Source: Propioniciclava coleopterorum
Lineage (GTDB): Bacteria > Actinomycetota > Actinomycetes > Propionibacteriales > Propionibacteriaceae
Reading direction: 5' to 3'
DNA length: 64,000 nucleotides
Assembly (NCBI RefSeq): GCF_011393335.1
Contig: NZ_CP049865.1
Location: 2,870,722 to 2,934,721 of the forward strand
Shown: in pieces, positions 11,358-19,114 of the stretch
Layout: the number at the start of each line of letters is the position of its first letter
Position numbering within the stretch: the stretch's first letter is position 1
Notes under the pieces: model-generated
Told to the model about the DNA's origin: nothing
The model's input: only the letters and a program-made list of their open reading frames with translations
The model's database searches: none
Position numbers and translations under genes: made by a program

Positions 11358-11415
11358 TCCCCGGAGGCGCGCGCCGAATCTGAGCGCGCGGCTGGGCGCT
11401 TGGGCGATGACGGGT

Positions 11416-11421
11416 TACCGT
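11416..11421 (+). promoter_or_regulatory. Leaderless -10 box of the tocopherol-cyclase-like gene
   Basis: TACCGT lies 5 nt before ATG 11427. No Shine-Dalgarno is present. Confidence 0.45.
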
Positions 11422-11426
11422 GACGC

Positions 11427-12440
11427 ATGCGGACGCCGTTCCAGTACCTGCTCGGGGTGCGTCACCCCGAGGCGTTCCACGGCCGCGGGGTGAGCGGCGG
11501 CTACTTCGAGGGCTGGTACGTCAAGCTCGTCTCGTCCGATGGGACCCAGCGCTGGGCGGTGATCCCCGGGGTGTTCCGGGCAGAGCGCGGCGGCGCGGCC
11601 GAGGCGTTCGTGCAGGTCCTCGACGGGCTGACCGGGCGGTCGTGGTACCACCGCTACGACGCCGACGCCTTCGCAGCCTCCGAGCGGGAGTTCGCGGTCC
11701 GCGTCGGCCCGAACATCTTCGACGCGTCCGGCATCACCGTCGAGGTGCCGCAACTCGCCGGGCGGATCGACTTCGCCACGCCGCTGCGGCCCTACCCGGT
11801 GACCGCCCGCGTGCCCGGGATTATGGGCTGGTACGGCTACCTGCCGATCATGGAGTGCCGGCACGGCATCGTCTCGTTCGGGCACGACCTGGCCGGCACC
11901 CTCGACGTCGAGGGGGTCGCGGTCGACTTCGACGGCGGACGCGGCTACCTGGAGAAGGACTGGGGGCGCTCGTTCCCGTCCGCCTACGTGTGGGCGGCGA
12001 GCAACCACCTCGCCGACGCGTCCGGGGAGCGGCCCGACGGCTCGCTCATGGCGTCCTGCGCCGTCATACCGGGGCTGGGGCGACGCTTCCGGGGAAGCAT
12101 CGTGGCCCTGGCGCTCGGCGGGCGCGTCCGCACCTGGGCGACCTGGAACGGCTCCCGCGATCTGGACCTGCGGATCGACGACCAGACGGTGCACTGGCGG
12201 ATGGCCGGCCCCGACGGCACCCTCGACCTGGCCGCGGAGCGGGTCCGCGGCGGCCTGCTGCACGCGCCGCTGCGCACCGCCATGCACCGCCGCGTCGAGG
12301 AGACCCTGGACGCCCGCCTGCGGCTCCGGCTCACCGCGCCCGACGGGGCGACCCTGTTCGACGGGACGGGGGAGTGCGCCGGCCTGGAGGTCTTCGGCGA
12401 CACCGACGGCCTCACCCGCCTGCCGGCCCGCCGCCGCTGA
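11427..12440 (+). CDS. Tocopherol cyclase-like family protein
   Basis: This 337-residue protein carries signatures of the tocopherol-cyclase-like family (PF14249 as I recall it): GYFEGWYVKLV near residue 25, and a later conserved block GYLEKDWGRSFPSAYVW near residue 173. Plant and cyanobacterial members close the chromanol ring of vitamin E, but actinobacteria are not known to make tocopherol, so this member is probably a lipid- or lipocalin-like binding protein or enzyme with another substrate. No signal peptide is visible, suggesting a cytoplasmic location. It is transcribed alone, convergent with the ABC importer genes. Confidence 0.75.
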   Translation: MRTPFQYLLGVRHPEAFHGRGVSGGYFEGWYVKLVSSDGTQRWAVIPGVFRAERGGAAEAFVQVLDGLTGRSWYHRYDADAFAASEREFAVRVGPNIFDASGITVEVPQLAGRIDFATPLRPYPVTARVPGIMGWYGYLPIMECRHGIVSFGHDLAGTLDVEGVAVDFDGGRGYLEKDWGRSFPSAYVWAASNHLADASGERPDGSLMASCAVIPGLGRRFRGSIVALALGGRVRTWATWNGSRDLDLRIDDQTVHWRMAGPDGTLDLAAERVRGGLLHAPLRTAMHRRVEETLDARLRLRLTAPDGATLFDGTGECAGLEVFGDTDGLTRLPARRR

Positions 12441-12538
12441 GCGGCCGCCCGACGGCCCTGGCTGACCGGAGCGCAGCCGCGGGGACGAAGGTGCCGGGCT
12501 GATCCGGCGCCCGCGTCCCGGGCACGCCGATGGACGGC

Positions 12539-12574
12539 CGCACCCGCGGCGTCCGAGGGGACGCCGCGGGTGCG
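12539..12574. terminator. Bidirectional hairpin between convergent genes
   Basis: A perfect 16-bp stem (12539-12554 with 12559-12574) has a GAGG loop. It separates the plus-strand tocopherol-cyclase-like gene from the minus-strand ABC binding protein and likely terminates both. No T-tract follows. Confidence 0.65.
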
Positions 12575-12605
12575 GGTCGAGCGGGGAGAGCCAGCGGTGG
12601 AGCCG

Positions 12606-13984
12606 TCAGATCCTGCCCTTGACCTGGCCGGTGTAGATGCCCTCCAGCACGCCCTTCAGCGTGGTCATGGACGCCTTCACGTCGGCCTGCTGGGTGACGA
12701 TCTCCGCGACCGCCTTGGCCATCTCCTGGTCGGCGCCCGGCAGGAACGCCCGGGCGTAGTCCTGCGGGCGGGTGGCGTCCAACTGCTTGATCGCCTCGCC
12801 GGCCAGCGGGTTCTTCGCCAGCAGGCTGCTGGTGTCGGCCGACGTGCGGACCGGCATGTAGCCCGTCGCGGCGGCGAACTTCACCGTGTTCTCGGGATCG
12901 GTCAGGAAGCCGATGAACTTCGCCGCGGCGAGCTGGTTCTCCTTGGAGATCTTCTTGGGGATGCCCACGCCGGCGCCGCCGGTCGGGCAGACGGGGGTCG
13001 TGACTTCCGGGCCGCCGGGGAGGAAACCGACGCCCAGCGCGAACTTGCCCGCCGCCGTCTTCTGCATCCCGACCAGCGAACCGGTGGAGCCCAGCGTGGC
13101 GGAGATGGCCCCGGCGGCCAGGTCGTCGGTGGCGGACTTGGAGGCGACGCCGGCCCAGCCGTGCTTGTAGACCGAGTCCTGCACGTACTGCAGGGCGGCC
13201 ACGGCCTTGTCATCGGCGCAGGTGATGTCGAAGGAGTCCGGCGCGGACCAGCCCGACCCGTAGCCCCACAGGATGTTCTGCAGCGTCCAGCCGGCGTAGT
13301 CGGCCAGGGCCGGGTGCTCGTAGGCGTGCGTGACGCCCGGGTTGGCCGCCTTCAGCCGGGGTGCCCACTCGGCGAACTCGGCCCACGTCCGGGGGCGCGG
13401 TCCTCCAGACCGGCCGCCTTCCAGTGGTCCTTGTTGTAGTAGAACAGCGGCGTGGAGCGCGCCCACGGAACCGCCCACTGGGCTCCCTTGTACTGGTAGT
13501 CGGCGTACAGGCCGGGGCGGTAGTCGGACGCGTCCACGCCCGCGGCCTTCAGGGCGTTGCCCAGGGGGATGATCGAGTCGGCCAGGAAGTAGCGGAACCA
13601 CCACACGTCGGAGAACACGACGATGTCGGGCAGTTGGCCACCCGCCTGGGCCGCCTGGAACTTGGTGGCCACCTCCTCGTAGTTGGAGCCGGCGGTGACG
13701 AGGTTGACCTCGATGCCCTCCTTGGCGGTGAAGGCGGCGATGATCTCCTTCGTGACGGCCTCGGAGCTGCCGGGGTGGTTGGACCAGAAGGTGATCGACG
13801 TGGCGGGGGTCACGCCCGCGAAGTCCGGGCCGTTCGGGTCGGCGGCGGGGAAGGCCCCGGCCGTCCCGGGAGCCGCGACGTTGGGACCGCCGCAGGCGGC
13901 GAGGACGGCGGAACCGAGGCCGACGCCGGCGGCGCCGAGCAGGGTCCGGCGCGTGAGCCGCGCCGAGGTCAGGGATGCGGACAT
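12606..13984 (-). CDS. Carbohydrate ABC importer, substrate-binding lipoprotein (frameshift near 13391-13395)
   Basis: This family 1 extracellular solute-binding protein (UgpB/MalE type) captures a sugar or sugar phosphate outside the cell. The N-terminus has a Tat-like RRTLLG motif and a lipobox (AVLAAC, Cys near residue 31), so it is membrane-anchored. SITFWSNHPGSSEAV, LPDIVVFSDVWWFRYF and STPLFYYNKDHW are family patterns. The frame breaks at a G-run (13391-13395 on plus); restoring one base gives EDRAPRTWAEFAEWA and a 459-residue protein. ATG 13984 follows GAGGAGAG. It is the last gene of the three-gene importer, 135 nt after the second permease. No ATPase gene is nearby, so a shared MsiK-type ATPase may energise it. 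Confidence 0.87.
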
Positions 13985-14119
13985 GGTGTCTCTCCTCACG
14001 GTCGGCCCCCGGGCGGGGGCACAGGTTTCTTGCTGACGGGGATGTCTGGGGCGGGGTGGCTCAGGGTCGGCTCGGGCCGCGAGCGACTCAGCGGGACGGC
14101 TCGGGCCGGGGCTGCGGGG

Positions 14120-15037
14120 TCACTTCACCGCGCCCTGGGTCAGCCCGGCGACGATGGAGCGCTGCAGGAACATGAAGACGATCAGGACGGGGACGATCAC
14201 GACGACGGCGCCGGCCATGAGGATCGGGTAGGAGCTCGGGTCGCCCTCGAGGTTCTTGAGCAGGGTCAGGCCGACGGGGAGGGTCATCATCTGGTCGTCG
14301 CTGGTGATGATCAGCGGCCAGATGTAGTCGTTCCACTCGTTCACGAGCGTCACGAGCGCCACGGTCGCGATGGTGGGGGTCGAGATCGGCACCACGATCG
14401 AGACCAATCGGCGCAGGTGCCCGGCGCCGTCGAGCTCGGCGGCCTCGAGGATCTCGGCGGGCAGCGACAGGAAGTGCTGCCGCAGCAGGAACGTGCCGAA
14501 CGCGGTGCCGAGCCCGGGCAGGATGATGCCCCAGTACGTGTTGGCCCCGCCCAGCCCCGCGATGAGGACGTAGTTGGGCAGGAGCGAGACCTGCGGGGGC
14601 ACCATCAGCGCCACGAGGATGCCGGCGAAGATGACCCGCTTGAACGGGAACCGCACGAACACCAGTGCGTAGGCCGTGGTGATCGCCAGGATCACCTTGA
14701 TGCCGCCGCCGATGAGGGTGACGAGCGTCGAGTTCCAGAACAGCCGCGGGAAGTCCACGCGGCGCGAGGCCTCCGCGTACGCGTCGAGGCTCGGCGAACC
14801 CGGCAGCCACACGATGTCGCGGGAGATCACCTCGCCGCTGGTCTTGAGCGAGCCGAGCACCATCCACAGCAGCGGCAGGGCGATGATCAGCGTGGCCAGC
14901 ACCAGCGGCAGGTAGCCGCCCAGCACCATCGAGGCGGTGGACTCGCGCTCCAGGCCCGCCCGGCGCCGGCCGCGCCGGGGTTCGGGGGCCGCCGGGGCCG
15001 CGGGCGCGGGGCGCTCGGTGAGGAGGGTGGCGCTCAT
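14120..15037 (-). CDS. Carbohydrate ABC importer, inner-membrane permease (UgpE/MalG type)
   Basis: This 305-residue permease has six predicted membrane helices after a Pro/Ala-rich cytoplasmic N-terminus. The EAA motif, which contacts the ATPase, is EAAELDGAGHLRRLVSIVVPISTP near residue 210. It pairs with the other permease to form the translocation pore. The start ATG 15037 overlaps the stop of the upstream permease gene (ATGA), so translation is coupled. The binding-protein gene follows after a gap that lets it be expressed at a different level. The substrate class (sugar or glycerol phosphate) cannot be resolved. Confidence 0.9.
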   Translation of the reverse strand: MSATLLTERPAPAAPAAPEPRRGRRRAGLERESTASMVLGGYLPLVLATLIIALPLLWMVLGSLKTSGEVISRDIVWLPGSPSLDAYAEASRRVDFPRLFWNSTLVTLIGGGIKVILAITTAYALVFVRFPFKRVIFAGILVALMVPPQVSLLPNYVLIAGLGGANTYWGIILPGLGTAFGTFLLRQHFLSLPAEILEAAELDGAGHLRRLVSIVVPISTPTIATVALVTLVNEWNDYIWPLIITSDDQMMTLPVGLTLLKNLEGDPSSYPILMAGAVVVIVPVLIVFMFLQRSIVAGLTQGAVK

Positions 15038-15987
15038 GCGTAGTGGACCTTCCGCTCGATGACGCGCAACTGCACCAGCGTCAGGCAGATGAGGACGACG
15101 AACAGGATCGTCGCGATGGCGGAGGAGTAGCCCGCCCGGTTGTAGCCGCCGAAGGCCTGCAGGTAGGCGTCGTACATCAGCGTCGTGGTGCCGTTGCCCA
15201 GCGGGGTCATGATGCGGATCAGGTCGAACGCCTGCAGCGAGGACAGGAGCATCGTCATGAGCAGGAAGAACGAGGTCGGCGACAGCAGCGGCCACACGAT
15301 GCTGCGGAACCTGCGCCAGCGGCCCGCGCCGTCGATCGCGGCGGCCTCGAGCAGGTCGGGTGGGATGGCCTGGAGCGCGGCGAGGTAGATGACCGCGCAG
15401 TAGCCGAGGTTCTTCCAGACGTAGACGATGATGACCATCGCCAGGGAGAGCTCCGGCTTGAGGAACCACTCGGGCACCGGCAGGCCGGCGCCGCGCAGCA
15501 GGCCGGACAGGACGCCCGTGGTCGGGTCGAAGATGAACATCCACACCAGTCCGATGCCCACTCCGGACAGCACGTACGGGGCGAACACCGTCGCCCGGGC
15601 GACGCCGCGTCCGAGCAGGCGGCGGTTCAGGACGGTGGACAGGGCGAGCCCCAGCAGGATCGACCCGCCGACCGTGGCGACGGTGAAGACGGCGGTGGTG
15701 CGGAGCACCGGGACGGCGTCCGGGCCGGTGAAGAACTCCACGTAGTTGCCCAGGCCCACCGGGGTGGCCGTCTCGGAGCCCAGCGTCCAGTCCAGCGTCG
15801 AGTAGTACACGTTGGTCAGCAGCGGCCGGTAGGTGAAGGCAAGGATCAGGGCCACGTTGGGCGCGGCCAGCAGCACGAACAGCGCCCACTCCCGCAGGGT
15901 GCGGCGGGAGAGCCGGGAGCGCCGCGCGGCGGGCGAGGCGTGGGGGGAGGAGGCGGTCGACTGCGGACCCTGGGACGTACTCGGCAC
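15034..15987 (-). CDS. Carbohydrate ABC importer, inner-membrane permease (UgpA/MalF type)
   Basis: This 317-residue permease begins with a short polar tail, then LREWALFVLLAAPNVALILAF as the first helix. The EAA loop is EAAAIDGAGRWRRFRSIVWPLLSPT near residue 220. It is the first gene of the minus-strand importer operon. GTG 15987 is chosen because TACGTT (15994-15999, minus strand) stands 6 nt upstream, giving a leaderless transcript; an in-frame start at 16026 would extend across that promoter. It is divergent from yceD. Confidence 0.9.
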   Translation of the reverse strand: MPSTSQGPQSTASSPHASPAARRSRLSRRTLREWALFVLLAAPNVALILAFTYRPLLTNVYYSTLDWTLGSETATPVGLGNYVEFFTGPDAVPVLRTTAVFTVATVGGSILLGLALSTVLNRRLLGRGVARATVFAPYVLSGVGIGLVWMFIFDPTTGVLSGLLRGAGLPVPEWFLKPELSLAMVIIVYVWKNLGYCAVIYLAALQAIPPDLLEAAAIDGAGRWRRFRSIVWPLLSPTSFFLLMTMLLSSLQAFDLIRIMTPLGNGTTTLMYDAYLQAFGGYNRAGYSSAIATILFVVLICLTLVQLRVIERKVHYA

Positions 15988-16119
15988 GAGGCGAACGTAG
16001 GCAGGCCGTCCGTCTCGTTGGGGCACCCGAGGTGAACGGGGCTCGGCGAACCGGTGACGAGTCGGGGGAGCGACGCAGGGCCACGGTCGGCGGGGGCGCC
16101 GGGCGTGGGGGCAACGGGT

Positions 16120-16148
16120 TTGGTCGCCCGCGCGCGACCCGGTAAGGT
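16120..16148 (+). promoter_or_regulatory. Promoter of the yceD-rpmF-rnc operon
   Basis: TTGGTC (16120-16125) and TAAGGT (16143-16148) are separated by 17 bp, a good sigma-70-type match. The predicted 5' UTR is about 45 nt and includes the GGAGGGGG ribosome-binding site at 16183-16190. Confidence 0.65.
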
Positions 16149-16198
16149 TGTCCTTCGGTTATGACGTTGTCGTGCCAGCAGTGGAGGGGGTGAACGCG

Positions 16199-16744
16199 AT
16201 GGCAACTCGTTCGGTCGACCCCCGGTCTGAACTCGTCTTCGATATCCACGAATTCGGGCATCAGCCGGGTGGAAGCAAAGAAATTGTCCGCGACGTCCCC
16301 GCCCCTGAGGGCCTCGGCAACGACGTGATCGGAGTGCCGACCAAGTCTCCGATCCACCTCGACGTTCGGTTCGAGGGGGTGGGCGACGGGGTTCTGGCCA
16401 CCGGCGTCGCTGAGGTTCAGCTGCGCGGGGAGTGCGCTCGGTGCCTGACCGAGATCACGGCGGAGGCCGAGATCGACCTGCAGGAACTGTTCCTCTTCCC
16501 GGGCATCGATCCCGACGACGTCGAGGCCAGCCGGGTCGAGGGAGAGTTGATCGACCTCGAGCCGGTCCTGCGGGACGCGGCGGTGCTCGACCTGCCGTTC
16601 ATCCCGTTGTGCCGGGAGGATTGCGCCGGGCTGTGCCCCACCTGCGGGGTCAACCTGAACGACGATCCCGACCACGACCATGGCGAGGCGATCGACCCCC
16701 GGTGGGCGTCCCTGGCCGGCTGGGCTGACGACACCCAGAACTGA
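16199..16744 (+). CDS. yceD: YceD/DUF177-family protein
   Basis: The 181-residue DUF177 protein precedes rpmF, as in most bacteria; the family is linked to 23S rRNA accumulation and ribosome assembly. A C-R-x-C-L-type motif (ECARCLTEI near residue 81) and a C-terminal cluster with [13 protein letters not shown] suggest metal binding by four or more Cys. ATG 16199 follows a strong GGAGG; the GTG at 16190 overlaps that site and is less likely. rpmF, rnc and mutM follow in the same operon. Confidence 0.9.
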   Translation: MATRSVDPRSELVFDIHEFGHQPGGSKEIVRDVPAPEGLGNDVIGVPTKSPIHLDVRFEGVGDGVLATGVAEVQLRGECARCLTEITAEAEIDLQELFLFPGIDPDDVEASRVEGELIDLEPVLRDAAVLDLPFIPLCREDCAGLCPTCGVNLNDDPDHDHGEAIDPRWASLAGWADDTQN

Positions 16745-16779
16745 GCGGGCGCTCGCGCCCAGAGAACAAGGAGTTTGAC

Positions 16780-16971
16780 GTGGCTGTTCCCAAGCGGAAG
16801 ATGTCCCGCAGCAACACGCGGTCCCGCCGTGCGCAGTGGAAGACGTCTGCGCCGACGCTGGTGACCTGCGCGAACCCGGCCTGCAAGGGCAAGCACCTGC
16901 CCCACACGGCGTGCCCGGACTGCGGCCAGTACGGCCCGCGTGCGGCCCGCCGCCAAGTCATCGAGCAGTGA
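16780..16971 (+). CDS. rpmF: 50S ribosomal protein L32
   Basis: This 63-residue basic protein begins [19 protein letters not shown], the L32 hallmark. It has zinc-finger cysteines (CANPAC and CPDC) in the second half. GTG 16780 follows AAGGAG. The stop codon overlaps the rnc start by one base (TGATG), which couples the two. Confidence 0.97.
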   Translation: MAVPKRKMSRSNTRSRRAQWKTSAPTLVTCANPACKGKHLPHTACPDCGQYGPRAARRQVIEQ

Positions 16972-17666
16972 TGAACGCGGCCGACGGCCGCGTCCATGAG
17001 CTCTTCTCACAGCTGGGGATCGACACCGATCCCCAGCTTGTCGAGCTTGCCCTGACCCATCGCTCCTGGGCGTTCGAGCACGGCGGCGCGCCCCACAACG
17101 AGCGGCTCGAGTTCCTCGGTGACGCCGTGCTGGGCGTCGTCGTGACCGAGCACCTGTACCGCACCTTCCCCGACCAGCCCGAGGGCTGGCTGGCGAAGAT
17201 GCGCGCCGCCGTGGTCAACACGTACGCGCTGGCCGACGTCGCGCGCGGTCTCGACTTGGGCGCGCAGCTGCGCCTGGGCAAGGGCGAGCAGCAGACCGGC
17301 GGCGCCGACAAGGACTCGATCCTCGCGGACGCGACCGAGGCGCTGATCGCCGCGGTGTTCCTGTCGTCCGGCCGGGACGCCGCCGAACGGTTCGTCCACG
17401 CGCTGATGGACCCCGTCGTGGCCGCGGCGTCGGCCGACGCGCGCGCCACCGACTGGAAGACGGCCCTGCAGGAGCTCGCGGCCTCCCGCGGACTGGGGGT
17501 GCCCCGCTACGAGCACACCGCGTCCGGGCCCGACCACGACAAGCGCTTCGAGGCCGTCGCGGTGATCGGGGACGTCCGGCACGCCGGCTTCACCGCCCGC
17601 TCCAAGAAGCTCGCCGAGCAGGGGGCCGCCGAACTCGCCCACCGGGACCTGTCGGCGGGCGACTGA
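16971..17666 (+). CDS. rnc: Ribonuclease III
   Basis: RNase III cleaves double-stranded RNA during rRNA processing and mRNA decay. The catalytic motif ERLEFLGDAVLG lies near residue 44, and D-x-x-E-A (LADATEALIAAVF) near 115 completes the metal site. The C-terminal double-stranded RNA-binding domain starts at about residue 160 (DWKTALQELAASRG). Length is 231 residues, normal. It overlaps both rpmF and mutM by one base. Confidence 0.97.
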   Translation: MNAADGRVHELFSQLGIDTDPQLVELALTHRSWAFEHGGAPHNERLEFLGDAVLGVVVTEHLYRTFPDQPEGWLAKMRAAVVNTYALADVARGLDLGAQLRLGKGEQQTGGADKDSILADATEALIAAVFLSSGRDAAERFVHALMDPVVAAASADARATDWKTALQELAASRGLGVPRYEHTASGPDHDKRFEAVAVIGDVRHAGFTARSKKLAEQGAAELAHRDLSAGD

Positions 17667-18520
17667 TGCCCGAACTGCCCGAGGTCGAGGTCGTCCGGCG
17701 CGGCCTCGAGCCGGCGCTGGTGGGCCGCCGCATCGACGCGGTGACGGTGCTGCACCCGCGTCCCGTCCGCCGGCACGCCGCCGGCCCCGACGACTTCGCC
17801 GCGACGCTGGTCGGCCGCGGCTTCGACGTCCCGCGGCGGCGCGGCAAGTTCCTGTGGCTGCCCTTCGACGACGGCGACGCCCTGGTCGCCCACCTCGGGA
17901 TGAGCGGCCAGTTCCGCCTGGACGCCCCCGGCGCCCCGCTGCAGCGGCACGCCCGCGTCCTGGTCGACCTCGACGACGGCGTCCAGCTCCGCTTCGTGGA
18001 CCAGCGGATGTTCGGCGGCCTGTCGCTGGCCCGCGGGGGCGCCGAACTGCCCGACGAGGTGGCGCACATCGCCCGCGACCTGCTCGACCCGGAGCTGGAC
18101 CGGCCCGCGCTGGCCGCGCGCATCGCGTCCAAGGCCAGCGCGATCAAGCGCGTCCTGCTCGACCAGACGGTCGTCTCGGGCATCGGGAACATCTACGCCG
18201 ACGAGGCGCTGTGGGCCGCCCAGCTCAACGGTCAGACGCCCGCCAACCGGCTGGCGGCCGCCGACATCGAGGCCGTGCTGGACGCCGCCCGCGCCGTCAT
18301 GACCGCGGCGCTCGCCCAGGGCGGCACGTCGTTCGACGCGCTGTATGTGAACGTCAACGGCGAATCGGGCTACTTCGACCGTACGCTGGAGGCTTACGGG
18401 CGCGAGGACCTTCCCTGCTCCCGGTGCGGCGCGTCGATCGTGCGGGAACCGTTCGCCAACCGCAGTTCGTTCCGCTGCCCGGCCTGCCAGCCGGCGATCG
18501 AGAGGACCCTCGCGCCGTGA
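17666..18520 (+). CDS. mutM: Formamidopyrimidine-DNA glycosylase
   Basis: MutM (Fpg) removes 8-oxoguanine and formamidopyrimidines from DNA and nicks the site. The N-terminus PELPEVEVVRRGL contains the catalytic Pro2 and Glu3. The helix-two-turn-helix carries DQTVVSGIGNIYADE, and the C-terminus has the zinc finger C-S-R-C ... C-P-A-C. Length 284 is standard. The start overlaps the rnc stop (TGATG), and a GtrA-family gene overlaps its end. Confidence 0.97.
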   Translation: MPELPEVEVVRRGLEPALVGRRIDAVTVLHPRPVRRHAAGPDDFAATLVGRGFDVPRRRGKFLWLPFDDGDALVAHLGMSGQFRLDAPGAPLQRHARVLVDLDDGVQLRFVDQRMFGGLSLARGGAELPDEVAHIARDLLDPELDRPALAARIASKASAIKRVLLDQTVVSGIGNIYADEALWAAQLNGQTPANRLAAADIEAVLDAARAVMTAALAQGGTSFDALYVNVNGESGYFDRTLEAYGREDLPCSRCGASIVREPFANRSSFRCPACQPAIERTLAP

Positions 18521-19104
18521 GCACCTCGCCCGACTCGTTCCTTCGCCGCTACGGCCACGTCGTGGGCCAGTTCATCAAGTTCGGGCTGGTCGGCGGCGCG
18601 GGCGTCGTCGTGAACATGGTCGTGGCCGTCATCATGAACAAGCTCAACGGCGGCACGGTCAACGCGCAGGACATCCTGTTCCCGATCCCCGGGACGTCGT
18701 TCAACTTCCGGTTCACCACGCTGGTCTGGATCGTGGCGTTCCTGGTGGCGAACCTGTTCAACTTCCAGCTCAACCGGCACTGGACCTTCCGCGGCGGGGT
18801 CGGCCGGGCGCCGTGGCTGCACGAGTTCGGGCCGTTCCTGGCCGTCGGCAGCGCCGCCGCGCTGGCGGGCATCTTCATCAAGGTCGGCTTCACCAACCCC
18901 ACCTCGCCCATCTACCTGCCCGAGCCGTGGTTCCACGAGGACACCGGGCTGCAGTCACGGGAGTACTGGGCGCAGCTCATCACGATCGTCATCACGATGC
19001 CCATCAACTTCGTGGTCAACAAGCTCTGGACGTTCCGCGCGGTCCGCCGCCGACACGCCGCGGCGTCCTCCCCGAGCGTGGATTCGACCCACCCGGGTTC
19101 GTAA
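18517..19104 (+). CDS. GtrA-family membrane protein
   Basis: This 195-residue protein has four predicted membrane helices and the GtrA/DPMS pattern: QFIKFGLVGGAGVVVNM at the start, NFQLNRHWTFR mid-protein and NFVVNKLWTFR at the end. GtrA-like proteins help move lipid-linked sugars across the membrane for cell-envelope glycosylation. A longer than usual inter-helix loop (ILFPIPGTSFNF and SPIYLPEPWFHEDTG) is present. GTG 18517 overlaps the mutM stop by 4 nt. The specific sugar donor is unknown. Confidence 0.85.
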   Translation: MSTSPDSFLRRYGHVVGQFIKFGLVGGAGVVVNMVVAVIMNKLNGGTVNAQDILFPIPGTSFNFRFTTLVWIVAFLVANLFNFQLNRHWTFRGGVGRAPWLHEFGPFLAVGSAAALAGIFIKVGFTNPTSPIYLPEPWFHEDTGLQSREYWAQLITIVITMPINFVVNKLWTFRAVRRRHAAASSPSVDSTHPGS

Positions 19105-19107
19105 GGT
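19102..19107 (+). promoter_or_regulatory. Leaderless -10 box of smc
   Basis: TAAGGT overlaps the stop codon (TAA, 19102-19104) of the gtrA-like gene and lies 7 nt before GTG 19115. Confidence 0.55.
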
Positions 19108-19114
19108 GTAGCGC

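Noticed and set aside
12606-16000. Assigning the first ABC importer to glycerol-3-phosphate because glp genes are nearby
   Set aside because: The importer is more than 9 kb away and unlinked in transcription; sequence similarity to Ugp-type parts does not fix the substrate.
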